A stretch of 64,000 nt of DNA. It comes from Amaurobius ferox. Its lineage: Eukaryota; Arthropoda; Arachnida; Araneae; Amaurobiidae. Positions 37,728 through 47,265 of this stretch are shown piece after piece (within the stretch, counting starts at the first letter, position 1; each line of letters starts with the position of its first letter). A program made the translations under genes and the position numbers. Under the pieces are notes generated by a model, which was given only the letters and a program-made list of their open reading frames with translations, had not been told where the DNA came from and searched no databases. Where the stretch lies: the NCBI GenBank assembly GCA_951213105.1, contig OX578136.1, positions 69,115,230 to 69,179,229 on the forward strand. Direction: 5' to 3'.

Positions 37728-39106
37728 TTATAAATATAAATTCACCCATTCTTCATAATCTGTAAAACCTCTTTCTTCCATCTCTTTTATAAGTTTTTCT
37801 CTATATTCTTCATCAGACTTTGACTCTCTAAATATTTTTTCAGCTATAATATTTTTGTGTTCATTATCAGAAATTGTAATAGAAACATCAGGATCAAATC
37901 CATTTAGTACATTAATTATTCTAGTTACTTTCCCTACAAAACATTTATCATCACCCTCTTTTAGTTCATCTTTTAACACTTTTACTATTTCATTTTTATT
38001 CTCATTTTTTAAAATTCTATTAAACACAACAACTAATATCTCACTAAATTTAATATTATGGAATTCTACCTCCAGTAAGTGTCTTTTAATTTTTATACCT
38101 AATTCTTTAATGCATTCATCTAAATCATACGTAATTTCTGTATTTAATAATTTTTTGATTGTGTCTCTCAAAGATTTTTGTATATATGTATTATGCACAT
38201 TTTGAGAGCCACTATATACATTATTATGAAATAATTGTCTTCTTAAAATCGGGGGTAAATTTATTTTATTTTCATCATACCATACTTCATCTATTCTAGG
38301 CAAAAATATTAATTCATTTAGAGATGTAATATCATTTTCTCTACTATCTAATAATACTATATTTATTAAATTTTCTATTCCTTCAAGTGAAGTTAATTTA
38401 CTTTTTCTACAATCTAATTCTTTTAAATTTCTTAAATTTTCTATTCCTTCAAGTAAAGTTAATTTATTTTCTTCACAATATAATTCTCCTAAATTTGTTA
38501 AATTTTCTATTCTTTCAAGTGAAGTTAATCTACACGTCATACAATATAATTCTCCTAAATTTGTTAAATTTTCTATTCCTTCAAGTGAAGTTAATTTATT
38601 GTCTCCACAATATAGTTTTTTTAAATTTATTAAATTTTTTATTCTTTCAAGTGAAGTTATTTTATTTCCTTCACAATATAATTCTTCTAAATTTATTAAA
38701 TTTTCTATTCCTTCAAGTGAAGTTAATTTACTTCCTCCACAAAATAATACTTTTAAATTCGTTAAATTTTCTATTCCTTCAAGTGAAGTTAATTTATTTC
38801 CTCCACAAAATAATACTTTTAAATTCGTTAAATTTTTTATGCCTTCAAGTGACGTTAATTTATTTTCTCCACAAGATAATATTTCCAAATTTATAAAATA
38901 TTCTATTCCTTCAAATGACGTTAATTTATTTCCCTCACAATATAATTCTTTTAAATTAGTTAAATTCTCTCTACCTTCAAGTGACATTAAATATTCTATA
39001 CCATCAAGATAATTAAATAAAAAAATAGATATCACTTCAGTAGGATTCTCTATATTTAAGAAAGATATAAATGTTTTTGTATACCATTATTATATATAAC
39101 ATTCAT
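37728..39106 (-). CDS. Leucine-rich-repeat protein of the Polinton
   Basis: A long open frame (435 codons, 39,035-37,728) holds ten consecutive 22-residue repeats at about residues 20-239, consensus LTSLEGIENLTNLKELYCEGNK, i.e. SDS22/internalin-like spacing with a conserved Cys. A non-repeat C-terminal region of ~170 residues follows, including KCFVGKVTRIINVLNGFDPD. The frame opens with GTG; the likely real start is at 39,106 in the context CTAAATAAATG, separated by a frameshift near 39,065. LRR folds bind proteins; a role in host interaction or virion attachment is inference. Repeat units are very similar at DNA level, implying recent expansion or homogenisation. Confidence 0.85.
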
Positions 39107-39133
39107 TTATTTAGAAACATTATTATTAAATAT

Positions 39134-39785
39134 TTATTTTTCATCTTTGTTAGTTAATTGTCTCAAAAAATAAACACATTCTCTCAAGACTTTTTTAACG
39201 TCACAAATCTCTTCAGTAATTTTTTCTCTGTAAGGTTCTATTTCATGATGACCAAACTTTTTATTTAATTCACTCATCTGTATAGCTTGTATTTTTTTCC
39301 AATAAACATTAAAAAAGTGATCAGGTAATAGATCAAATTTGTATTTAATCAAATAACAAAAATCTAATTTATGCATAAATTCTTCTATAAACATTTCACA
39401 ATATGTTTGATATCTAGTTATTTACGACCAATTTATATCATCTTTTATTACTCTCATGGTATCTTCTGAAAGATTTTGAAACATTGATACTTTATATAAA
39501 TCTAAATGATCAGAAAATTTTATGATAAATTCGTTACTTAAAGTTTGATAATGAGAAATGTTTTCCCAATCTACTTTATCTTTACATTTTTCTTTAAAAT
39601 CTTCTGATAATTTTTGATATCTAGAAATTTTAGGCCAATCATCAGGTAGAGCAAATTTTTCAATAAAAGAAATCAGACAGTGATGAATGTTGAAAAATTA
39701 AATCCCAATTTATATGATCTTTAAGATTTCTAATTACATCTTCAGATAAATTATTTCTGGAAAATGCATTCCAATCAATATCCAT
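39134..39785 (-). pseudogene. Polinton protein with W-x-x-I-S/YQ repeats
   Basis: The start is at 39,785 in context CAATAAATG. The frame encodes repeated motifs such as DWNAFSRNNLSED, DWPKISRYQKLSEDF, DWENISHYQTLSNEF and FMHKLDFCYLIKY. One frameshift lies near 39,670-39,690, and an in-frame TAA at 39,422-39,424 separates the C-terminal 86 codons (39,394-39,134), which continue the repeat. Repeats of this W-x-x-I-S / LSExF kind occur in proteins of some large DNA viruses; function unknown. It lies between the fibre-like and LRR genes, among virion or accessory genes. Confidence 0.65.
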
Positions 39786-39818
39786 TTATTGGTGAAAGTA
39801 TTTTAGAAAGGGATTTTT

Positions 39819-40679
39819 TCAATGCATATAAGGTTTTAAAGTGTTTGATTTACCATCGGATTTTATCCATAATGTGATGATATCATTACGTTTACCATAA
39901 GCAAAACAGGTTACTGTATCTGTATTAGCATTTAAAATTTCCTTACCATTGAGTTCTAGTGATATCAGTGGACTTTTATCATATATATATTTACTTTCTA
40001 CTGTATCATATATAGCTATATATATGGAAATTTTCATATACATATCTGCAGTTAATCGCATCTCTTGATCTAGTAATTTAGAACTCATCATATTGAAATT
40101 TACTTTTGTAAATTCTCCATCTGTAAAAATAAGAAAATCATCTTCTACGGTAATCCAGATATCTCTATTATCTAAATATATTTTATTGACAGCATCTTTA
40201 TCATATTCTGGGCCTGCTACATTACCTATTCTTTTATTTTTTGCATCAAATTTATCATTCTGCAATATTACCGAATTTTTTTCAAAATATCTTTTATTCA
40301 CAACGTTTTTATCATCTTTAGGATCTGCTACATTTCCTATTCTTTTATCTTTTACATCGTAAGATTTTCCTTCTGAAGAATGTAAAGTTGTTTCATCTAA
40401 TTCTTTTATTCTCTTACCTGTTTCTTCAGTAAAGGATAAAAAATTCTTATCATATTTAGTTTCTATAAGATCTCTCAATTCAAAATGATTATTTTCTATT
40501 TTATTCAAAACGAAACTTTTATTGGTTAAATCTAAATCATATATAGGATTTTCATAATTTTTTAAAATTCTATTTTCCATATCATAATTTCCATCATCCA
40601 TTAATTTAAAACCTATACCAGGAGGTCCAATAGGCCCTTCTTTCATTTGATTATCATAAGGTGGATAATAAGCACTCAT
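39819..40679 (-). CDS. Collagen/fibre-like Polinton protein
   Basis: Intact 286-codon frame starting at ATG in context CTATAATAAATG. The N-terminus has a short collagen-like GPIGPPGIG (residues ~15-23). Two copies follow of a phage-tail-fibre-type motif, KDKRIGNVADPKDDKNVVNK (~109) and KNKRIGNVAGPEYDKDAVNK (~146). The C-terminal ~110 residues are beta-rich and could be a receptor-binding knob. By position, directly after the major capsid protein, and composition it is a candidate spike or fibre. Function is inferred. It is one of the few Polinton frames here without a lesion. Confidence 0.75.
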   Translation of the reverse strand: MSAYYPPYDNQMKEGPIGPPGIGFKLMDDGNYDMENRILKNYENPIYDLDLTNKSFVLNKIENNHFELRDLIETKYDKNFLSFTEETGKRIKELDETTLHSSEGKSYDVKDKRIGNVADPKDDKNVVNKRYFEKNSVILQNDKFDAKNKRIGNVAGPEYDKDAVNKIYLDNRDIWITVEDDFLIFTDGEFTKVNFNMMSSKLLDQEMRLTADMYMKISIYIAIYDTVESKYIYDKSPLISLELNGKEILNANTDTVTCFAYGKRNDIITLWIKSDGKSNTLKPYMH

Positions 40680-40696
40680 TTATTATAGCATTAATT

Positions 40697-42038
40697 TTAT
40701 GATTTTAAACTCTTAACAATTGTTATAGTTTTATTTTTCAAATTTATAAAACATCTCTTTCTCTCTTCAAAAATAATATAAAACTTATATTCTTTTTGAG
40801 TATTCATTAATCTCTCCCAATTAAATTCAATATCTAAATTATTTAAATCGGTATAGTTTTCATGATAAGTCCAAATAAAAAATAGTATACATTTCTCCAA
40901 AATTCTTCTTATTTATCAAACATCCTGTTTCTGTATTAATATCATTTAATCCTGCATGTAAAAGAGCTTCATACACTCTATTATAATCTTTATTGGTAAA
41001 ATTCGTTTTGTAACGCATAAGAGGAATTTGTTTATTATTAATCATCAACCAGCATTCAGTCATATCTATATTATCAAATATCATGTTATTTTTTTCATAA
41101 TTACCATCCCTTTCAACGTACTGAGGAATAACATAGACACCTAAAACTTTATTTGAGGCTGTAGTTGCTGTGACAGATCCACTATCGCTTTTATAGGGAT
41201 CTACCATCTTAAATCTATATCGATCCCAATTTACCTCTATATCTTTATCAGATAAAAATGATTCCATAAACACGCTTTCTGCAGAATTTTTAAATTCTAT
41301 ATAAGGTAAATGCAAGGTTAAACCTTCAACTACTACCTTATAATTAACATTTTCGACATCAGTATATATCATATTTTTATTTTCATTTCTTTGAATTTCT
41401 ATTTTCACTTCAAAACCAGAAATTACCTTTTCATATTCTCTAAAGAAATCGATTATATCTTTTAAAGGTGTCCATATTTTAATGACATTGCTATCTTTCA
41501 TTAGTTCCCATCTCTTTGCGAATCCTTCGTTATAATCTTTATTCATTTTCAAATTATTAAAAAAATCAGTTATTTTAGCAGTATCTTGTAAAGTACCCTC
41601 ATATTTTAACTCTTTTCGGTCAGCTGAATCAGTTGTATCTAGATAAAAAAATTCATCTTGAGCTTGTGATGTTGTATAATCAGGAGTATAATGAGTTAAT
41701 CTTAAAGCATGATTCATGATTGAAAAATTTGACTGTGTATTTGACTCAATTTCGGTATCTCCTATATGTACTTTTAAAGTTTTGATAAAACCTCCACCAT
41801 TTACCAGACTCACATTTTCGTTTCCAATGGATGATTTATCATTTTTTGTAATTTTCAATTTTTGTTCAAGATATCCTCTAGAATATAAAATTTTTGCTTT
41901 AGTATCATTAATATGAAAAACATAGGTGGCATTCTCATCTGAACTATGTTCTTTTGGGTGAATTTCTCTTAATTCATGACTTTTAATTTGATCATTATAA
42001 TAATAATGAGTATCACTCAAATCATAAATCTTTTGCAT
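40697..42038 (-). pseudogene. MCP: Polinton major capsid protein (double jelly-roll)
   Basis: ATG at 42,038 in context CTTAAATAAATG. The open part (392 codons) shows features of Polinton hexon-like proteins: LVNGGGFIKTLKVHIGDTEI, YTPDYTTSQAQDEFFYLDT, a central WTPLKDIIDFFREY and the late FYLDLS. In related proteins a further ~50 residues follow DLS; here these lie in the next frame (40,860-40,697, ending ITIVKSLKS), so a one-base shift at about 40,862 truncates the protein. It would form the trimeric capsomers of an icosahedral particle. It follows the small ORF at 42,039-42,188 with no spacer. Confidence 0.85.
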
Positions 42039-42188
42039 TTATTTAAGAAGAATTTTTAAACCGCCTCCTTTCTCTTTCATTGAAAATATTTCATTTAATT
42101 TATTCTGTGCTTTAATAATAGGTTCAGTTTACACATTTAAAAATATTTGTATTTTTTTACTTTTTCTATACAATCTATGTTTATTCAT
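42039..42188 (-). pseudogene. Small Polinton ORF between minor and major capsid genes
   Basis: A 50-codon frame starting at ATG 42,188 (context CATAAATAAATG) and ending in TAA directly abutting the MCP start. An in-frame TAA is codon 20. It is very basic at the N-terminus (MNKHRLYRKSKK) and ends MKEKGGGLKILLK. The position between capsid genes suggests a minor virion or core peptide; no homologue is recognised. Confidence 0.5.
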
Positions 42189-42192
42189 TTAT

Positions 42193-42938
42193 TTATGAAA
42201 AAACCTGACTTAACAATTGATATATTTTTTTAACGTACTTATCCTCAAAAATAGGTATAAAATTAAATTCTACAGCACCTTTATTTAAATCAATTAATTC
42301 ACCTTTTTGATTAGTAATCCTCATTTTTATTCTTTCAACAGGATTCGTTTTAACAGGAAAATATATCCAATTATTAAATTCTTTTGAAATTATACTACCA
42401 GGAGGATTTTTATTAACGAAAGAAAAAATGACTTCTGAATTAGTTTGATTTATTAAAGATCCTTTTACAACATCACAGTGAATATAAATATTATCATTTC
42501 CATTGCATATATCAGCTATATGTTCACCTTCAACCTCTGTTTCTTCATCATAACTTCCATATGTCGGTTTTAAAAAGCCAATAATTTTATGAAAGTTACT
42601 TTTTGTAAAATCAATTACTATAACCTTTTTACAGTTTAATAGCTATTCTTTGTCTTGCTTCAATAATACCAAGTTTCACAGGTGGATCCTCACCGAATAT
42701 TTTTATCATATACTCATTTAAACCTCTTATAGTATAATTACCATTTGAGATAACAATTGTTATATCTGTGCCTAATTTATATATTCTAAATATGTTATTT
42801 CCATAATTCTCACTTATATTAAACCATGAAACTTCCATAGAAAATGACTGTAAAGCTATTTTTTTTTAATTTTAGAGGTGCAATAAAATTTACAGTAAAT
42901 TCCTCTGATTTCTCATGACCCTCAGATTTTAATATTAT
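42193..42938 (-). pseudogene. mCP: Polinton minor capsid (penton-like) protein
   Basis: Similarity runs through three frames. An N-terminal segment (EEFTVNFIAPLKLKKNS) is near 42,850-42,920. A middle frame (42,838-42,629) has NNIFRIYKL and ISNGNYTIRGLNEYM. The C-terminal part to the stop at 42,193 has IYIHCDVVKGSLINQ, NPPGSIISKEF and RITNQKGELIDL, typical of single-jelly-roll Polinton penton proteins. Frameshifts lie near 42,835 and near 42,625. The start overlaps the protease stop and now reads ATA. The protein would cap capsid vertices; this copy is non-functional. Confidence 0.8.
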
Positions 42939-43382
42939 CGTTTATACAGAACAAAATTTTCATTATAGTCACTAGGTATTTGTGTAGGAAATGATTTGAG
43001 AACATTTTTAGGTGATATACCTTTATTCCTTTCTCTTATATATTTCATACAAAATAAACCACATTTCACAGATGTAGGTTTCTGTAAAAAACTATCATTA
43101 TGACCTATTTTTGGTTTTTTATTAGATGTAATAAGAAACGATTTAATATTTTTAGGTATATCGTTATATTCACCAAACGGATCAAAATATTCCACATATT
43201 TATATTTAGGATCATTATAATAACAAACCCAATGAGTTCCAGGACCTGTCGATACATCTAAATTAATGATTCCATTTTCAAATTTTCCTATTGTTTTAGG
43301 TAATAAATTTAGAGGTAAATACACCTCTAAATCCTTTTTCATTTTTCATATTTTCTTCAATCATTTTGTTACTAATTCTCAT
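42935..43382 (-). pseudogene. PRO: Adenain-type cysteine protease (Polinton PRO)
   Basis: The open part (135 codons) shows the catalytic layout of the adenovirus/Ulp1-like family: GTHWV (His, ~37), YFDPFG (acidic residue, ~54) and VKCGLFCMKYI (Cys, ~94). The likely start at 43,382 overlaps the TGA of the upstream gene as ATGA; its first ~20 codons (MRISNKMIEEN) are in a different frame, so a shift near 43,330 disconnects them. The enzyme would process capsid precursors. This is the only minus-block gene whose start uses stop-start overlap instead of the TAAATG context. Confidence 0.85.
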
Positions 43383-43745
43383 GGTTGATATATCCCCTTT
43401 CCACGTTTTTTTCCCCCAGATCCGTTTTTTTGTACAGCTGAACTAGCTTATCCAGATAAAGCACCTTTTGCTAATGCTGGAACTGCAAATTTGCCAGCGG
43501 TTATTAAAGAGGGTATAAGTGCTGCCAGAAATGGTAAAAATCCTCCATTTTTATCTAATTGCGTTTTACTGATAGTAATTCTTTTTCCATCATTAATATG
43601 ATTAATTAGAGTTTTAGTTAAATACATCTCATGATTAGGAGTTTTAGATTTTTCTATTTGTAATGTTAGTTCTTCGTTATTTCTAAAAGCTGATTTAAGT
43701 TTATTTTTCTGACCTTCACTCAAATAAACTTTATTTTTTTATCAT
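43379..43745 (-). pseudogene. Polinton minor virion protein, pX/VI-like
   Basis: Start at 43,745 in context TAATAAATG. A run of seven A just downstream carries a frameshift; the frame then continues with LSEGQKNKLKSAF, a polar region, and a hydrophobic Gly/Ala segment GGFLPFLAALIPSLITAG. An in-frame TAA (43,448-43,450) is followed by a basic tail GSGGKKRGKGIYQP ending at 43,379. A polar N-terminus, amphipathic hydrophobic centre and basic glycine-rich tail resemble the adenovirus-pX/VI-like minor proteins seen in Polintons and adintoviruses. A membrane-lytic or core role is inference. Confidence 0.6.
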
Positions 43746-43748
43746 TTA

Positions 43749-44508
43749 TTAACAGAGAAATTGTTTATGATATCGTTGTACATCATTATAAGTCATTTCT
43801 CCATTTTTTAATAACATATCTAACAATAAAACAACCAGATTATACAATTTATTTGATTTACTTCCATTACATATTTTTTCTGTTAAATTTGATAATGCAT
43901 CCACTCCTTTACTAACCTTTATATGTTTACTACTTCGAATTAGATTTAATCTATTCATATAATTTTGCACCATATTTTCTTTATTTTTAATTTCTTCTAT
44001 TTCGTTCTTTTTCTGATTTAATTCCTCCTCTGAAAAATTTTAACCCTAGAAATTGTACTTTTTAAGTTGCCTCTTTTCTTTGATAATCCTTCTTTTAGAT
44101 GTTTAGATTTTGCATACATCTCCTCTAATTTTTCTTGATCGTTTAAAAATACTGAAGGTCAGTATTATTTTTCCTCTTTCAAATATTTTAAATTTAAATT
44201 TTGATCGATGTCATAAGTAATAGATACTAATTCTTTCACAGTTTCAATAGGCTCTTCTATGGATGGAAATGAAATATTTTCAACAACATTTTAAATACTT
44301 TTTACAATCTCTTTATTTGATTTTTCATATTTTTCAATTTCTTGAGTGACTGGTTTATGAAATTCCTCTAAGGTTTTTTGAATACCTAATTTTTCTTTTA
44401 GTTGATCTTCACTATTCTTTCTTATTTCTTTTCTAATTTTGCTAATTTAATTGAATCTTTTATTTGCTTCATAAGTTTTTGTTTTCGTTCTTTTTCTAAT
44501 TTGTTCAT
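43749..44508 (-). pseudogene. Coiled-coil protein of the Polinton, heavily decayed
   Basis: Start at 44,508 in context TATATAAATG. The sequence is Glu/Lys-rich and heptad-like (MNKLEKERKQKLMKQ, EEFHKPVTQEIEKYEKSNKE, NDQEKLEEMYAKSKHLKEG), interrupted by a frameshift near 44,425 and several in-frame stops. The last open part (74 codons, 43,973-43,749) contains SNKLYNLVVLLLDMLLKNGE. It is the first gene of the minus block and diverges from the ATPase. Function unknown; its place in the virion block suggests a structural or scaffold role. Confidence 0.6.
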
Positions 44509-44576
44509 TTATATAATATTAATTTTTTACTGCAGCTAATTTTATTTTTTACTACTGTAAATTCTCTGTTATATAA
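44509..44576. promoter_or_regulatory. Divergent promoter region with mirror-image TATATAAATG
   Basis: Sixty-eight bp separate the start codons of the minus and plus gene blocks. Each start codon is the end of TATATAAATG on its own strand, so the spacer is bounded by CATTTATATA and TATATAAATG. The interior is T/A-rich with CTGCAG in the middle. A TATA-like element this close to the ATG implies a very short or absent 5' leader, or A-tract slippage as in some large DNA viruses; that is inference. Confidence 0.7.
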
Positions 44577-45287
44577 ATGATAAAAATTAAAGATTACACA
44601 GAACCAGATGAGTTACCTGATCCTAATCAACATCCTTTGTTACCTAAACATCCTTTTAGATTGCTTATAACAGGGCCTTCAGGTTCAGGTAAAACAAATT
44701 TACTGTTAAATATGATTTATGATTTTTTAAATTTTGATGCATTATATATATGTGCAAAAGATTTATACGAACCTAAATATTCTAAATTACAAGAATTATA
44801 TACATTGTTTGAAGATATAGAAAGAGAAGATATTTTGAAATGTAAGAAGAATAAGAAAACATTATTATAATTATATGGTAAATACAAATAAGAAGTATTC
44901 TTTTCTTCAGATGATGTTATTATAGTAGATGATTTAAATCTTACATTAAAGAATTTAGTTATTTTCGATGATTGTGTGACTAAGAAAGATCAAAAATCCA
45001 TTCAGGAATTATTTATCAGAGGTAGAAAGAAAAACGCATCTATTATTTATTTATCACAGTCATATTATACAACACCTATCAATATAAGAAAGAACTGTAA
45101 TTACTTTATATATTTCAATCTACAACCAAAAGAAATTCAACAGATTATAAGAGAGATAGATGGTAAATTAAGTACTCAAGAATTCAAACAAATATATAAT
45201 AAAAGTGTTCAAAAACAATACGATTTTTTAATGTTAGATTTAGTGAATCCAAAAATAAGATACAGAAAAATTTTTTATCCTATATAA
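44577..45287 (+). pseudogene. ATP: FtsK/HerA-type genome-packaging ATPase
   Basis: The 236-codon frame is continuous except for two in-frame stops (TAA at 44,868-44,870 and 44,889-44,891). Residues 33-40 form the Walker A motif GPSGSGKT; VIFDDC near 44,962 is the Walker B; a downstream SQSYYTTPINIRKNCNY matches the sensor region of the A32-like packaging family. It would pump DNA into capsids. It starts in context TATATAAATG, and its stop is directly followed by ATG (45,288). There is no frameshift, so only the two nonsense changes inactivate it. Confidence 0.85.
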
Positions 45288-45292
45288 ATGAA

Positions 45293-45685
45293 ATGGAAGA
45301 ATATTTAGAAAAAAGATTGTATATTTACAGAAAGAGTAGAAATTTGTATCATAAGATAAGTATTTCATTATCAGTAAGTAAGGTTATTCTAAGTGGAACG
45401 AGTTTATCAGCAATAGCCTTTCTACCGCTTGCTTTTTAAAGTTTATCCGGTGGAATAGTAGAAGCTATTCATCTAGCATTAAAAATAGCAGAAAGAGAGG
45501 AAGAATATAGACATTGTTATAATTTTTATAAAGAATTCATTAATTCGTTCAAAGCTAAGGATATGACAGAAGAAGAAATTTATATGCGAGAAAAGGACTT
45601 CATAAAAAGTTTAAAATTTAATCCAGTTGAAAAATACGTGAAACAAATGCAATTGAATGGATATAAATTTATTCATCCTAAATAA
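45293..45685 (+). pseudogene. Small membrane protein of the Polinton
   Basis: 131 codons with one in-frame TAA (45,437-45,439). A basic N-terminus (KRLYIYRKSRNLYHK) precedes a hydrophobic segment (VILSGTSLSAIAFLPLAF and on through the stop to SLSGGIVEAIHLALKIA), then a charged C-terminus ending NGYKFIHPK. The TAAATG context lies five bases upstream (ATG 45,288, wrong frame), suggesting a small AAATG duplication moved the start. One or two membrane spans are likely. Function unknown. Its stop abuts the PLA2 start. Confidence 0.6.
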
Positions 45686-46147
45686 ATGAAAGGTGGTGAT
45701 ATTGTTGGACGGTTATAAGATAAAATAAATCCTCCAGAAATGCATTTACCAGGATATCAATATTGTGGTCCATTTACAAAATTAGAAAAAAGATTAAAAA
45801 GAGGTGATCCTGGAATAAATAAAGTTGATAAAGCATGTAAAAAACATGATATTGAATATAATAAAACAAAAGATACAAAAAAGAGACATGTTGCTGATCA
45901 AGAATTAATAGATGATTTAAATGCAATACAAGATCCAACATTTCGAGAAAGATTAGATAGAGGAATTATTAAACCTATTATTAAAGCTTTTGGGTTAGGA
46001 ATATCTCCTAATATGTATTATGTCAAGTGTAAAAAGAAAACCGAAACTAAAAATTATTATGAAACTACTTCTAAAAATAATAAACCAGTTGGTAAAGGTA
46101 TTTGTACAATTTGTGGAAGTAAAAAGAATACTTTTTTAGGAATTTAA
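45686..46147 (+). pseudogene. PLA2: Phospholipase A2 domain fused to zinc ribbon
   Basis: The 153-codon frame begins at ATG in TAAATAAATG. Codon 11 is TAA (45,716-45,718). The part from 45,740 shows the secreted-PLA2 core as in parvovirus VP1: LPGYQYCGPFT (calcium loop, though the usual GPGN reads GPFT) and KACKKHDIEY (catalytic His-Asp), then ADQELIDDL. Residues from ~110 form YYVKCKKKTETK ... ICTICGSKKNTFL, a zinc-ribbon-like domain that in other Polintons I know as a separate small protein; the first Cys of its first pair reads Tyr. PLA2 would help virions leave endosomes. Confidence 0.75.
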
Positions 46148-47151
46148 AAGAGACATATTCTAATCCAGAAACTGGTTATTGTGGTATTCAAGAATTGAAA
46201 AGAAAAACAGGATTACCTAATGTTGAAGAATTTTTGGATGAACAAGATGTATATACTAGATATAAACCTGTCATTCGTAAATTTAAAAGAAGGAGAGTTT
46301 ATGTTCCAAACAGTAATAATCAATTTGACGCTGATTTGTTATTTATAAAAAATTATAGCAAATATAACGATAGAACTAATTATTTGTTAACAGTTATAGA
46401 TGCTTTTAATAAATATGCTTGGGCTTTCCCTATGAAAAGAAAAACATCTGACGCAGTAGTACAAGGTTTTAAACAAGTTTTTAAAGAAAGAAAGCCAAAT
46501 TTCATTTTGACGGATGAAGGTACTGAATTTACAGGAAAACAGACCCAAAAATTATTCAAAGATAATAATATGCATTGGTTTACGACTTATAATAAAGAAA
46601 TAAAATCTGCAATAGCTGAGAGATTTAATAGAAGTATAAGAGAAAAAATTATAAAATATATGCATGCTAACAATACTAAACGATATATTGATGTATTACC
46701 TAAATTACTTAAAAATTATAACAATTCATATCATAGATCAATAAAAATGACACCCGTTGAGGCTAGTCGAGACGAAAATGAATCTCAAGTTTATAAAAAT
46801 TTATATACGAAAAAGATCATGAAAAAACCTAAATTTAAGATAGGGGATAGTGTTAGAATATCAACAATTAAAAAAACATTCAGGAAAATAGATGATTCTA
46901 CATTTATTGAAGAGATTTTTATAGTATCTGAAGTATTAAAAACAGATCCAATTACTTATCGATTACAAGATTTAAACAGTAAAGAAATTGAAGGAACTTT
47001 TTGTGAAAATGAAATGGTAAAATATAATAAAAAAGATGATGTGTATAAAATTGAAAAAATCATAAAAAAGAAAGGAAATAAATATTTTGGAATATGGTTA
47101 GGATATCCAGATGAATTTAATAGTTGGACATCTGATTTATACAATCTTTAA
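46135..47151 (+). CDS. INT: Retroviral-type integrase with chromodomain (Polinton INT)
   Basis: The open frame from the internal Met at 46,195 is 318 codons; the frame extends upstream to about 46,135 with ETYSNPETGYCGIQELKR, which resembles the N-terminus of Polinton integrases but has no ATG, so the start is lost. The catalytic triad is recognisable: FDADLLF (Asp ~47), ILTDEGTEF (Asp ~113), SAIAERFNRSIRE (Glu ~149). The C-terminus VYKIEKIIKKKGNKYFGIWL ... NSWTSD is chromodomain-like. It would join element ends to target DNA, generating the 6-bp duplication. Apart from the start it is undamaged. Confidence 0.88.
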   Translation, partial: FRNLKETYSNPETGYCGIQELKRKTGLPNVEEFLDEQDVYTRYKPVIRKFKRRRVYVPNSNNQFDADLLFIKNYSKYNDRTNYLLTVIDAFNKYAWAFPMKRKTSDAVVQGFKQVFKERKPNFILTDEGTEFTGKQTQKLFKDNNMHWFTTYNKEIKSAIAERFNRSIREKIIKYMHANNTKRYIDVLPKLLKNYNNSYHRSIKMTPVEASRDENESQVYKNLYTKKIMKKPKFKIGDSVRISTIKKTFRKIDDSTFIEEIFIVSEVLKTDPITYRLQDLNSKEIEGTFCENEMVKYNKKDDVYKIEKIIKKKGNKYFGIWLGYPDEFNSWTSDLYNL

Positions 47152-47189
47152 AGATAGATGGTATAATAAAGGTGATCCTTCATTAATAT

Positions 47190-47235
47190 GATGATTTAAC
47201 GGGGTGGGATTTATCACCCCCCCCGATAAATATGA
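47190..47235. other. GGGGTG/CACCCC hairpin after the integrase gene
   Basis: GGGGTG and CACCCC flank GGATTTATC, just downstream of the integrase stop. A similar G-rich hairpin lies near both termini (37,396 and 53,273). It is a possible transcript-end or replication structure; no function is shown. Confidence 0.45.
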
Positions 47236-47265
47236 ATAAAACTGTTATTAAAACGTAGTAAATAA

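Noticed and set aside
38387..38896. Open frames of 169 and 137 codons on the plus strand at 38.4-39.0 kb
   Set aside because: They are antisense shadows of the LRR array; their periodic composition follows the 66-bp repeat units.
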